Assembly: GCA_036346375.1 (NCBI GenBank)
Contig: CM070508.1
Coordinates: forward strand, 16,734,852 to 16,798,851
DNA: 64,000 bases
Reading direction: 5' to 3'
Source: Guadua angustifolia
Taxonomy: Eukaryota > Streptophyta > Magnoliopsida > Poales > Poaceae
Position numbers and translations under genes: made by a program. The notes beneath the pieces are model-generated. The model was not told the origin of the DNA, did not search any database, and saw nothing but the letters and a program-made list of their open reading frames with translations. Position 1 is the stretch's first letter. Each line of letters begins with the position of its first letter. Shown here one piece after another: positions 11,575 through 23,410 of the stretch.

Positions 11575-11755
11575 CTGGTCAGCAAAATTACTATTTAATA
11601 GCGAGACTTATATCATTTTATTCATCTCATCGTCAGTAAGTTACTAGTGAAAACCATTTATAAATCGGAGCTACCAATAAAAAGATATAGTTAAAACAAA
11701 GAGAAAATAGATTCATGTACAAACTACGAAATGCATTAACTAGTCAGTTTCACCA
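11575..11755 (-). repeat. reverse-oriented arm of the fold-back family
   Basis: Reads as the right arm of the 2706-3105 element: AGCAAAATTACTATTTAAT, GTGAAAACCATTT, ACCAATAAAAAGATATAG, GATTCATGTACAAACTA. Opposite in orientation to the copy at 7545-7705. Confidence 0.7.
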
Positions 11756-11769
11756 CGTAACTAATTCGC

Positions 11770-12410
11770 CAGTAAATTCATTGGTTGTTCTATAGCAAAA
11801 TGTATTTATGATTTTCTATCGGGTTGCATTTCTCAGTATGGTATTGTTTGCATGCGATTCTCTGACCGGAGTGCAGAATAACTATTCTATGCTTGGAAAT
11901 AAAATAGCGCTACCGTGTGTGTATATATGTACGTGGGTGTTAGACTAGCATGAATAAGCAGAGAAGAGGCCCCTCTAGCTAATGCGGCCGTATTTGCATA
12001 AATGAGACCACGGAAATCCTTCCACTTTTTTAAAAACAATTTTACAAAAATAATGTGTGAAAAATTTTACAAAAATATTATATATCTCTATTACCATTTT
12101 AAATGGCAACATAGATTTATTTTATGGCGGATTGAATTTGCCGATAGATTATTTTGTCGTGAATTTATTTGGTCGATAGGGCTGAAGCTTCTTTATTTCC
12201 AATTCATTTGGCGATAGAGAGATATTTTTGTAATATTTTTTAGCATATTATTTTTATAAAATTATTTTAAAAATATATTATTTAAAAAAAATCAAAATCC
12301 TTCTTTCCTACTAGTATTGGCATGCCAGGATTCTCGCCTTCAGCGAGATGGCCCCCAGGCGATGCGAAAGCCGCTGCGAATGACCCGGTTGCAACAAGCC
12401 AACAATTACT
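11770..12410. other. AT-rich intergenic, no gene seen
   Basis: Contains a Phe-rich ORF (12002-12217) that is simple AT-rich translation and a short GC-richer patch (12320-12400). No recognisable domain or repeat boundary. Confidence 0.4.
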
Positions 12411-12418
12411 GATATATT

Positions 12419-12790
12419 TTTTCCGTCCAGGGAGATACCAAAAATTATAATACCAAGAGTTACTTAGTTTAAGACATAATTAATTATTTGCCACAAAGTT
12501 GATCTGTAATTGATGATTTGTCATATCCTATCTCATTGACATTTAGTTTAAGGCATAATTGATTATTTGTCACAAAGTTGATGTGTAATTGATGATTTGC
12601 CATGTCCTGTCTCACTGACATTTGGACTCTGGGACCATAATCAAATGTCAGTGAGACAGGGCGTGACAAATTATCAATTATACCAACTTAGGAGCGGTAA
12701 ATAATCAAATGTCCCAAAGTTTAAATAGTAGAGGTACCAAGAGATACAAAAATTTAAGAATAATTTTGTGGTTCCTCATAGTACCTCCTA
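12419..12790. mobile_element. AT-rich MITE with internal 75-bp direct and inverted repeats
   Basis: TAATTATTTGCCACAAAGTTGAT and its copy start about 75 bp apart (12479 and 12553). The CCTGTCTCACTGACATTTG phrase (about 12605) is answered by CAAATGTCAGTGAGACAGG (about 12642) in reverse. The tail (GTACCAAGAGATACAAAAATTTAAGAATAATTT) is shared with the sequence flanking the Gypsy element at 34430/40090, so this is a repeated family. No protein is encoded. Confidence 0.6.
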
Positions 12791-12861
12791 AAGATGGTAA
12801 AAATTGTAACCGGTATATATAGTAAGCACTGTGATACATTGTTGTTATTTTGGATATCAAC

Positions 12862-15764
12862 TGTAACACCCCGATGCCAACGCGTCCCGGATGCTACCAA
12901 AACCCTGCTTCACTAGCGACACCTCTCGGACCCACACATATCCAAAGGGGTTACCAACACACGATAATTCTCCACAATAAAATCAATTGAACTGAGAATT
13001 ACCGAAGAAGTCATAACAACCTAATACCTTCACTAATTTGACTGCAACCAAGCACTAACGTCTAAAACCGGTTTAAAACTAAGTCACCGAAATTTACAAA
13101 ATTTCGGCATGACCTCTCTAGAAAATAGGACATCCACTCAGCAGACAGAAAACATTGCAGTTATAATATATATCAAACACCCCTTTTCAGGATGACACAT
13201 TCTAGCAGATCCTTAGATAATCAATCACATCACCAATCGCAATTAGCAAACTACGCAACTACGGATAATACATTACAACCAACTTAGATACAACCAAACT
13301 TTATGAGACAGTAAATGAATTAGTGACCGAAGTCGTGTATGTGCCACTATTCCCATCCCGGCGAGACAGCTTCAAGGTACCTAAAACAAGAAACAAACAA
13401 GCGTGAGTCCAAAACTCAGCAAAGTGCAACAAGTAGAAAAGTAAGGAATTCGACTCCAGTACAACTACTTCAAGACTTAAAGCAATAGTTCCTTTAATTT
13501 ACATCCGTAATAAAAGAAACAGTTTGAATTTAAATAAATCCAAAACGCAGGAACACAATTACTACACTATTAAACATAACCATTACTTAATTGAAATCAT
13601 TAAGTAAAAATAAATGTAAATCAGCTTCAGGAAACAGTTTAACTATCTTTCATACCTCCATTGACAGCTTCGGATGGGTCCACGACTCAATCCCCCAACC
13701 TGCACTTGTCATTAACTCAGGAACTACAATTATCATTCACTATGCAATGCAATGCAATGCAACCATTCTACCATGCTCGAATGCATCCTTTTAGCCTATA
13801 CCGGTATAGCTAGAGGGAACACCCGTCGGTGTTCACCCTCGTCTCCCTTCCAGCCCAGTGGAAGGTGCCTACTCTTACTATCTCGCTCCCATTCACTTCG
13901 ATGAATAGGACTACGAGGTAGGACTTTCGTGTTCACTACGTGTGAACACAGAGGCCCGCATCAAAATGGGTCATCTCTTCCATTATGAATGCACATATGC
14001 AATTTAACATACATAAATCACAAGGAAAGTGCACTCCTTTCCAACTTTCGCATTTTTCCTCAACATGAATATAAATACACATGCTCAATATCATTTTCAT
14101 CGTCACAACATACTCAACTATAAGCATACTCATTTGTACAATTCATAATGCATTGCAATAATAGATATTGAGTAACTTACTTTCCCAATGCTAACATTCA
14201 TCCGTCCTCATTATCATGCTAATCTAATAAAATTCTAAATTAATCACATACTAAAGCAAAACATCATTCCCACCATGCTAGTACAACATGATGACCAAAA
14301 TTTCATAACGCTACCAACAATTCACATCGCACTACACTTGCATATGAACTCATTTTAAATAATGGCATAACCATTTAACCATTCTCATTCATCATATTGC
14401 ATGCAAAATCAAACACGGCAATATTAATGTAACATATGGATAATTATGTCATTGCAAAACATAATGGCCACCTAAGCCACAACCACTACAATGCACTTGC
14501 CTTCAACTTCTCGAGACGGCGTGGCGAGACGAAGTTGCCACACCCGGGGTCACACCACCTGCACATGGATATAACCCACTCAAAAACACGCCTATAATTC
14601 AACACAAGACTCATAACTAAGTCGGCTTCACAACCCACTCCTAAAACCCAAAAACAGCAATCTGCCAACCCGGGATAGCACTCGGCAAAACGGTCATAAC
14701 TTTTAGTTGGATGAACGAAACTTAGTGATTTCAGTCTCTATTGAAAGGTAATTCGATTATCTACAAATTTTTCTATAGCCGACTGACCAGGAAAAGCACC
14801 GATTATTCTCAGATTTGCGATGAACAGCAGACGAACTCAATTTAACTCGTTCTGGACAGCAATCGGTAAAATAGCCATAACTTTCAAATGACTGAATGAA
14901 ATTTAGTGGTTTTGGTCTCTATTGAAAGGTAACTCGATTATCTACAACTTTTGAAATAGCCAGACCCCCAGGAAATGCTTTTAGAATTTTCAAATTTGAG
15001 CTAAAACAGAGCACACGAATGTGCTCAAAAACAAAACTGCACAGGTTCTAGGGTTCCACCTCTAATCCATTCCATACACCACCAAACAACCCATACAACT
15101 CCATGGCAAGAACCCTAACCCAGCCACCCAACCACACCCCAAACCCTAGATTTTTCCTCACCTTGGCTCAAGGGAGAAACTGCAAAAAGGGAAAGGGAGG
15201 AAGGGCTCACCAGAGCTGGGGGAGGCGAGGGGCGCCGGAGGGAGGGGCGCCAGACTTGGGGGAGGTGAGGGGCGCCGGCCAGGAGGGAGGAGGCGCTGGG
15301 GAGAAGCCAGGGCGGCGCTAGGAGGGAGGCCAGGGAAGGCAGCAAGCCAGGAGGGAGGCGCCGGCCACGGGCAGGAGGCGCTGGAGCAGGCGGTCGCAGG
15401 GAGGGGTGGGGAGGCGCACGGCCAGGAGAAATGGGGGAGTCGGCAGGGCTGGATTGGGGGGGAAAATCGGCCAAGACAGGAAAGGGCAGCCACCAAGGGA
15501 AGGAAAGATAAGGCTAGGGTTTTGGCTAAATGAGTCCCTCCCACGTGGGCCAGAATCTCCCCCACAAGGCCCACAACGAGCCAAAAGAATTTAAGTAGAG
15601 TAATACAAAAAAAACTTACTGCAAAAGCTTTACTGTCTAGAGAAAATCCCTTGCCGATAAGCATTCGGCAACACTCAGAACTTTTTGAGAAGATCCTTAA
15701 AGCTGCGAGATGACCAAAAACAAATCTGGCCAAAAACCCTAGAAAAACAATTTGCGGTATTACA
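12862..15764 (+). mobile_element. probable Gypsy LTR without matching TSD
   Basis: Starts TGTAACACCCCGATGCC and ends GCGGTATTACA, a TG...CA block whose ends are inverted copies (TGTAA/TTACA). The size (2.9 kb) and a GTGAGTCCAAAACTCAGCAA phrase near 13400 are like the two better-bounded solo LTRs in this window. Flanks are TCAAC and CCGGG, so no TSD. It may have formed by recombination between different elements, or an end is misplaced. GC-rich 15180-15480 gives Pro/Ala/Leu-rich open frames that I do not accept as a gene. Confidence 0.5.
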
Positions 15765-15879
15765 CCGGGCTGGGGGACGGGAAGAGATCCTTTAGATCTG
15801 GATCCAGGCTTGGGCGGCTTCAGGCTGGGGGAGGGGGACACGACGCTTGGGGAGTTCCGAAGTAAGGGTGGGGGTTGGG

Positions 15880-16122
15880 GGCCTTGCACGGTTGAAATCC
15901 GGATATCTGAATTATGAAATTACCCGATATCGTGTTCCCGACCCACATTTTTCAGATATCCTGTTCCCGACCCACATTTTTCAGATAGTGTACGTTTCAA
16001 ATCTGATCCGATATCTGTTTTCAACTATCCGGATCCGAATCCGAATCCGACTGGATATTCGATTTACTTCCCAGATCCGGCTCCGGACCGGATGGAAACT
16101 ATCCGTCCCGTTTTCACCCCTA
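15880..16122. mobile_element. one-ended hAT-like fragment
   Basis: Ends CCCGTTTTCACCCCTA; in reverse this is TAGGGGTGAAAACGGG, the same terminus as the hAT at 58517-59220. The interior has CCGGATAT, TCCGGATCC and GATATC phrases like other non-autonomous hATs. No 5' terminus or 8-bp TSD was found, so it is truncated on the left. Confidence 0.5.
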
Positions 16123-16504
16123 ATTTTTTGGTATTTGATGGGTACTCATTCTTTTCATTTAAGCTGTTATAACTTGGGTTCGCAAGATAGATAGCTAGAT
16201 ATTCCTTTTTTCTCTATTAACTGGGGATTTCTAGCTCTTAAGTACGAATGTGGTGGCTCATTTTGCCTCTGCTTTAATAATATAATATATAGATATGGTT
16301 TATTTTAGATAAATAATCTAGTATTTTTTTATGCAAGAAATGAGCAAGTCACTATGGCGCCGGGAGCCAACACTTACCAAAATGGTCAACAATTTTGGAA
16401 GAACTATCGTTCACTGTGCGGCGTCAGCTGGCAAAACTGGGGTAGTAAAACTCTTTACTGGAGTATAGATCGCTTCAATATATCTCAGATAGTAATGGTC
16501 TATA
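16123..16504. other. AT-rich intergenic, no gene seen
   Basis: Nothing recognisable. Its last bases, ATA (16502-16504), form the left target duplication of CACTA element A. Confidence 0.4.
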
Positions 16505-16519
16505 CACTACAGGCGGTAT

Positions 16520-16680
16520 TTTTTTTGTCGGCCAAACACCGACGAAAAAAGGGGGATACCCGATGAAAATACACATTTTCGTCAGTCTGCCGACGAAAAT
16601 AGGCAATATTTTTGTCGATTATCGACGAAAATATATTTTTTTCGTTGGCACAGTCTAGCGGACGAAAAAAGTGGCCAATG
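16520..16680. repeat. subterminal CGTCGG motif array, left end of CACTA A
   Basis: At least eight TTTCGTCGG / CCGACGAAAA units in alternating orientation, with the G(T/G)CCGACGAAAA pairs able to form small hairpins. The counterpart array is at 24180-24500. Confidence 0.85.
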
Positions 16681-17259
16681 GCTGGCCCGGCCTTGCCATG
16701 TCGGACTAATTTCGACTGGTCGATATTTTAAATACCACGTGGCAGCGAAAATCTTGAGTATAGATCTGAAATTGCTTCCTATGGCATTTCTCTGTTGCTA
16801 CCTCCTAGTATTTTAAATGCCACCACGCGCATTTAAAAAATCGGGACTTTCTCGCGTAAAACAGGCCTGACTTTGCTTGTTTTACTACACGAACATACAA
16901 TTTTTGCAGAAATTCACGTACACCAACGTATATTTCTAAGAACAATCACAAATGGCATCACACAATTTGAAAATGACATTACTATTAAATTCGCAAATGC
17001 ATCACATTAATATCGCAAATACACGAACATATATAAACATCCAAATCATATCACAATTAGTTTCATCCAACTACACTACCCCAACCATCACATTGTCCTA
17101 TCTACAATCCTAACTCTCTGGGGTGTTTGAATTCTGGCCGCTACCTCCAGAAGCGAAGAAGCTATCGACTTCTGTATTAGGACCGTGCGAGCTCGAACCC
17201 TGAGCTAGCCCTGGTGCTGGAGGCAGAAACGGGTGCCACGGAGAAGGAGGCTGAGAACC

Positions 17260-17616
17260 CTGTAGAGGAGTCATGAAATTTCACATTAGTACAAAAATGC
17301 AAATAACTTTCTGAACCGAATTAACCTAAAACGTATGTACCTGCGGTGTTTGCCATGGTGGCGGATACCCGTAGAACAGTGGAGGAGGCTGAGAACCCTG
17401 TAGAGGAGTCATGAAATTTCACATTAGTACAAAAATGCAAATAACTTTCTAAACCGAATTAACCTAAAACATATGTACCTGCGGTGTTTGCCATGGTGGC
17501 GGATACCAGTAGAACAGTGGAGGAGGCTGAGAACCCTGTAGAGGAGTCATGAAATTTCATGTTAGTCTAGAATTGCAAATAATTTTCAAAACTGAATAAA
17601 CCTAAAGCATATGTAC
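17260..17616 (-). repeat. 138-bp tandem unit containing one exon plus one intron
   Basis: On minus each unit is an 81-bp intron (GTACATA...CTCCTCTACAG) plus a 57-bp exon, encoding GSQPPPLFYGYPPPWQTPQ. Exons at 17341-17397 and 17479-17535 are nearly identical, and 17110-17259 (start) and 17617-17670 (end) are diverged relatives. Because 57 is a multiple of three and all introns share phase, gaining or losing a unit keeps the frame. Confidence 0.88.
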
Positions 17617-19484
17617 CTGCGGAGGTGGATACCCATAGAACGGCGGAGGAGATTGAAGCGTAGGCAAGCCATGTTCAGGACCCACAATTACGTAGAGTTG
17701 AGTTGAGATTTCGAGCTTTTACCTGAAGAGCTCCCTGGAGGTACGCCTGCGTTTGCCTGAAGTGCACCATCTCCGCTTCGTACTTCGCTATCAACTCACG
17801 CTGTTGGCGAGACTACTCCTCATACTCCGCGAACCTTGCATTATCCCTGGAGGAGCGAGCGCTACTCTGTGAGGACCCCGACGCTCTTCCTTGGGATAGA
17901 GCGACATCGGAGTCTACAACCCCGTTGAACATGGCGAACCTGCAGCAAACATATATGAAACGGAAGGCATTCAGAAAAAGTGCAATTATTGATGACATCA
18001 GGATTTTCGACAAAACTCAAATAAGGAGGATGATCTCACCTTCCATGTCTCTTGTCCCCACCACTCTGGTATAGCGCTAAGATGTCCAGCTCCTCTCCAG
18101 TCGTACTCCGGTCCGTGACGCCGAGCCATTTCTTCCCCATATTGCTCCTACATGCCAACATTATTGAAACAACAGTTTCAAGACACAAACTTCATGAAAT
18201 TAGGTCGAACAACTCACAATCCTCTGAGTCGCTGACTGACTGCACAACTGTCCAGGCAACTCTGGATCGGCGCTCCGGTGTCCTCGAACATAAACATCAA
18301 AGTAGCTCGGAGCAACATCAGTTTCAGCCTCCTGTAATCCAAAGTTAGCGACATGCATTCAAAAGCGTACTGAACTAAGGCTAGATACTTACCATGCGCC
18401 TGGCTAAGCGGAGGTGTCCATCCACGCCGTACCGATGCAACACCAGGTCAGCTGCCTCTCTATTGCCTCGCTTCTTGTTGGACCTAGCAACAAAGTCAGA
18501 CGACGCCCAGTACTTGCACAAGTACCTGAAAGCTTCCTGACACTTCATCAGCCAGGGGATGGACACCTGGAGGTACTCGTCCTCGCGCAGGTAGATCTTG
18601 GAGGCCCCGAGCTTCTTGATCATCTTTTCCTTCTTCACCCCCTTGTAGTATGAGCACACCGCCTGGATGCGTGCATTGGACATCATGTCCTTCACAACCT
18701 TATGGGTCGCCGTGTTGAAGACTTTATTGGCCTTCTCACGATTTGCGGGGACATCCTCGTCCTCTAGGCGGTACTTACCTGCAAAAGCAATCCTGTAGCT
18801 AACGATATATCCCTATAAATTAATGAACTGTAAAGAGATTATATACTCACCCAGAAATCGTGCATCGCATGCCATGGAAAAGTGTGGCGCCTCGAGAGCC
18901 AACTGTCTTGCTCCTACTTTAGGGCCGCCTGCGGCACCCCGTTGATGGTCACCAGACCCGGGTAGTGGTGGCAGCAGAGGGATCCCAAGACCCCGTTGAC
19001 CTGCGAATGCTGGTGCCTACCCTCCCACGCCACATCATCCCATTGCCTGCAATTCATGAAATCAAACTGGTTAGATTCTCGACAAATTACTTTTTTGAAA
19101 TGAGAAAACTAACTTACCAATCCCCATGCGGCCTGATCACCCTCCGCTGGGTAGCTTTAGCTCTGGGGGGACGTTGTTCGATCCCCGGAACCTAAAAAAT
19201 GCCAAAAATGAGAACACAAGTCTATGCACACGAAAATTAACATTGATAACACGAATACCTGAAGTGCCGTGTAGAAGGCGCCCCAGCGTCCTCTGGGCTC
19301 TCATCATCTCCATCATTACCCCTGGAGGCGTCCTCCACCAACTCTTCGGTTGCCTCCTCCGCCGCTGCTAAGTCCTCCGACTCGTCCGAGGAGTCAGAGG
19401 CAGAAGGCAGGTACTCCTTGTTGTCCTCCCTTGCTTGATCCATGCACCCCAGGAGTTGCTGCTGCCTCTGCCTGCTCTGGACAA

Positions 19485-22400
19485 TGTCGTGCCCCGAATC
19501 TTCATGGATTCGGACACTCTGTGTATTCTGTACTAGTCCAGGATCACGCTAGTACACACAGGATAAACAGGTTAAAGTACCACAATCATACACAGCGGAA
19601 ATAAATAATAAGTACTTCAAACATTAATAATAACGAGTTACATGACCTTATGGTCGCCTTACAATACTTCGCCGCGCAGGGCGATAAAAATCATCAGTAT
19701 CAAGTTCATTCAGCGGAAGCAAAATACGATAGCGGAACCACTCCTAGCCACAGGCTACTGAGTGCGGCTCAACCCTTAATCCTCCTGGCCTTCGACGAAC
19801 TCTTCATTCCAAGCTGGCACGGCTTCTTCTTCTTCTGAGGTTTTTGTCGATGCAAGGGTGAGTATACAACATACTCAACAAATCATGCACAAATGCAGAT
19901 CTATTACTATATGCAAGGCTTATTCCAAGGAAAGGCTTAATTGGTTATTTTGCATAAAGCAGCATTTCTTTTGATAGGTAATCCTATTAGATTAAAAGCG
20001 ATAAGATCAATAATATTTAATAATTAATTTCTCAATTCTTTTCCAAGAGTTTGGCACTGACCCTAATTTCATTCACACGACTTTTTGGCACCGACCACCC
20101 ATTCCACATTTTCATTTTGAAAATCTAACCCTTATTTGTAATCACCGAGCAATGTCGATCATCATGACACGGCTATTCGAATAGATTCACACACACACTC
20201 TGCAAAGGTGTACACTTTACCCACAGATACGATCGTTTCGCCACACAGCGATTGATTGCAACAAAGCCTTCAGAGACTAACATTTGACCGATGAACCTCT
20301 CCGTTACCTCCTTCTAACACTTCCTCACTCAGAGCGAAGTTTAGATAGGGCAAGTACTGCTGAATGGGTACCAAGCCGCAAAGACAGTACGCTTCCCTCT
20401 GATTACCTGACGGTGTGCCTTTGTCACCCAGAGGTTTCAAAGGAAAGAGGTCAGAAACCTACTTAACTAGGTCCGTCCCATTCCGGACAAGTGGTTGTAC
20501 ACGGAACTCAGCTCAAAGGCTCGCAAGGTTAAGTCCTTAATTGTCCCGGGCAAGACAACCATTTTATACATCTCGCACACAGCCTTCTTAATCATTCATA
20601 CAGCCCATTGCCACACAGGCCCACCTCGCACGAAGCCTTCTTGCCACTTGCCCCGGTTCAAATCATTTTCCCACCCCACTTTATACTTAAGCAACACATG
20701 CCATTTTCCACATCATTTCATGAATAGCACCACACGGTCACTATCCGGTTCCAATTCATGACATCATCGCATTTTCCAAAATCGTTCCATAATTGTTTAG
20801 TCAATATTCATTTGATATTTGAAAGTCATTCCACGCATACAAGCTAGGCTAAGCAGCTAATCACGGTCTAGCCTCCCGTGTTGGCATCATATTAGCATCC
20901 AACATATTTAAGCATCTTAGGGTGGACAAGGTTTGAGGCATATAAACATTTATAATCAAGGTGGCATAACAAGTTTGGCTTTTAACTACCATTTCCCAAT
21001 TTAATCAATAGTGGTTGTACTTAACATAGCATGCAATATGGAAATCAAAATATACTTTTAAAATCTAGGGGCAACATGGTCAAAGCACGATTTGCCTTCG
21101 AAGAGGAGTTGGTTCTGGTCGAGGTTCTGCGACGGGTCTTCAAATTCTCCCTCGACGAAACCCGGCGACTCGGAGTCTACTCGGCACAAGCAAGCACATA
21201 ATAAACACACTATACAGACAGCAAGATAATTTCTAAAAATAAAATAAAAATCATCATTAAATAGTTCACATTTTTACAAATTTTTGGGCACTGGAATCAC
21301 TCAAATCCGAGTTAAAACGCAAAAGTTATAGCCTTTACAATATTATGAAAATTCATAAAAGAATAAACCGAATTAATCCTTTTATTTTTGTACTGAAAAT
21401 CCGGATTAAATCTCTCGGCTCGACACGTGTCGGCACCAGAGCGAACCACGTCGCCCTCGGCCACTGACAGGTGGGCCGGATGACGTCCGCGATGTCAAGA
21501 TACCGGCGGTCCACCCATCGGCGTGTGGGCCCGGTGAGCGATGTTAGGACCTACCAGAGGTCGACACCGCGGCGGCGAACCATCAAGCCACGCATACGAT
21601 TTACTCTCGACCGTTGGATTCGAATCCGACGGCGGAAAGACTAACCGAGCGATTCATCGTTAGCGGGACTACGTGGCCTCACCTCGGCGTCGGATGATGA
21701 TTAGGCGGTGTGGGAGCTCGCGAAGAGTCGAAGAAAGAAGGCGGCGCTTCACGCCGAGTTGAAGAAGACGACACGGCAAGTGGCGTTTCGGGCTTCTCCG
21801 GTGGAATGAAGTAACCACCGGACGCGCCTTGGCTTGGTGAACTTCGGAGGTGGTCTCGGTCGGCGAGGAACGGCGGACGGCGGTGAACAATGAGGAAGAA
21901 CCGAGGCGGTGGAAGTACCAACCGGTGAGCTATTCGCGTGGTATGGTGGATGGTGAGCGAGAGAGAGAGAAATGAGCGGAAGGAGTGCTGAGCTCGGGGT
22001 GTACTTCATTCGCCGGACATGCCTTGGAACTCGCGTAATATCTCGACATGATCTCCGGCTCCCAGCAGGCGGCCAGCGCCTGATGCTTAAATCCCGGCAC
22101 TAGCGACCAATGTCGTCACCGTCCGATCAAGATCGGACGGTGAGCGAAGCGGCGATTAGGGTTTTATTCATGCGAGCACGGTGTTGGGCCGCCCAACACT
22201 GTAGCTAGCCATTTTCCGGTTTTACTGAATAAAAATAAAGCGAAATTCAAAGTATTTATTTGGGGCACTAAAAATACCCAAAAATTCTAGAAAAATTCTA
22301 TAAAATATTTGAGCATTTTGAGCCTAAATAAAATATTTTCATTTATTTTTGATAAATACTTTTTCTGATATTAATTAATCAAGAGAGGATAGTTTAAATA

Positions 22401-22541
22401 AATGTTAATTAAATCCAATAAATCCCAGAAAAATTAGATAAATTCAATTAAAGGCAATTAAATGCAAATAGAGGTTGGTAAATTCGTAAAAATTCAAATA
22501 ACTCCAAAATTTAAAATCTGGCCAAAATTCGGGACGTTACA
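19485..22541 (+). mobile_element. solo LTR, 3057 bp, near-perfect TSD GACAA/GACAG
   Basis: Begins TGTCGTGCCCCGAATC and ends ATTCGGGACGTTACA, with inverted TG...CA termini; flanking pentamers are GACAA (19480-19484) and GACAG (22542-22546). The interior has the GTGAGTATACAACATACTCAACAAA phrase seen in other grass Gypsy LTRs. No internal retroelement sequence remains, so it is a solo LTR left by LTR-LTR recombination. It sits within the coding region of the CACTA A gene and so is younger than that element. Confidence 0.85.
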
Positions 22542-22997
22542 GACAGTCCCTTGGAAGAGGCTGCCCTAACTCCTTGAGGAGTCCTGACCACTGGACCCCT
22601 AACTCTTCCCCTTACCCCCACTCCTGGAGCTAGACCCACTTAGCTTACCAACAATCTTCTGCTTCGCGTGCTTGAACATCTGCAAAAATTTCAATAGAGT
22701 TAGATTGCACATTTCAAACGACAATATAGCAAAAATATGGAAATAGCAAGAATTATAATCAAAGTAGTATTACAACAATAAGAGGATATATACTTATCAG
22801 AACTCATCGGCGTTTGGAGAATCATTGGCGACTTGTTTTCTAGAAAGATGTGTTTTCACGGGCCGTCGAATTCTTGTAGAACCCAGTTGTCGTTTCTTTG
22901 ATGGACGAGTCTCAACTATTAGGTCTGTGACATCGGTGGCTACCTGATGAAGCCCAGCCCCATCAGCAACCCGAAAAGATCTTGGCAGGCCTTCTTC

Positions 22998-23243
22998 CTA
23001 GTAGACATCCGTTTCCTCGTCGTCCATCGTACTGTCAACGTAGTCAGTATCCCCAGGAGGATATAACCGTTCATATGGGTTAACTTTATATGCTACCCAC
23101 CAAGCATGCAAGCTGGGATGAGGATAGTTCAGATAGTACACTTGCTCAACCTGGTGAGCAAGCACGAAATTGTCGTGGCCTTCAAGCCTTGACTGGTGCT
23201 TGATCACCACCATGCCAAATTCGCAGCTAGTAAACAATATCAC
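22998..23243 (-). pseudogene. remnant of CACTA A first transposase (DUF4216-like C-terminus)
   Basis: About 80 residues, including EGHDNFVLAHQVEQVYYLN followed by WWVAYKVNP. This matches the C-terminal DUF4216-type segment of TNP2-like transposases, where a conserved A-Q-V-x-Q-V-(F/Y)-Y motif precedes a Trp and a basic stretch. The TNP2 catalytic region and DUF4218 should lie upstream (towards 24500) but that space holds only repeats and a GC-rich leader, so most of the gene has been deleted. Confidence 0.7.
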
Positions 23244-23410
23244 ATTCGTAGCTAGTAAACGATATTACATTCACAAGTAGTTTATTGTCTCATTCGCATT
23301 GCAAGTAAACAATATAACATTCGCAGCTAGCAAACAATATCACATTCGCAAGTAGTTTACTGTCTCATTCGTATTGCAAGTAAACAATATAACATTTGCA
23401 GCTAGCAAAT
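23220..23410. repeat. 75-bp tandem repeat inside CACTA A
   Basis: The phrase TTCG(T/C)AGCTAG(T/C)AAACAATAT recurs at 23245, 23320 and 23395, a 75-bp period over about 2.4 copies. The sub-phrase ATTCGCAAGTAGTTTA also recurs near 23855. Confidence 0.85.

Larger units (their letters stand above)
17110..22679 (-). pseudogene. CACTA A second gene, Ptta/En-Spm-type protein, multi-exon, broken
   Basis: Protein of the plant Ptta/En-Spm family (PF03004-type), which accompanies CACTA transposases; the exact role is unsettled. On minus I can place a start exon at 22679 (begins MFKHAKQKIVGKLSGSSS, after acceptor TTTGCAG), then exons at about 19259-19484 (acidic, Ser/Glu/Asp-rich), 19118-19191, 18851-19046, 18393-18778, 18218-18329, 18041-18149, 17722-17940, 17617-17670, 17479-17535, 17341-17397 and 17110-17259, each with GT/AG borders. 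The 18393-18778 exon holds the family core (WLMKCQEAFRYLCKYWASSD, then NKKRGNREAADLVLHRYG). A Gln/Glu-rich coiled-coil-like stretch (RQQRELIAKYEAEM) precedes a Pro-rich tail. It is broken by four TAG stops (two in the first exon, one each in the 18851 and 17722 exons) and by the solo LTR between its first two coding blocks. Confidence 0.8.

Noticed and set aside
15103..15889. Minus-strand 243-aa and 119-aa Pro/Leu/Ala/Ser-rich frames
   Set aside because: Low-complexity GC-rich part of an LTR-like block; the longest frame runs across the LTR end and no domain is visible.
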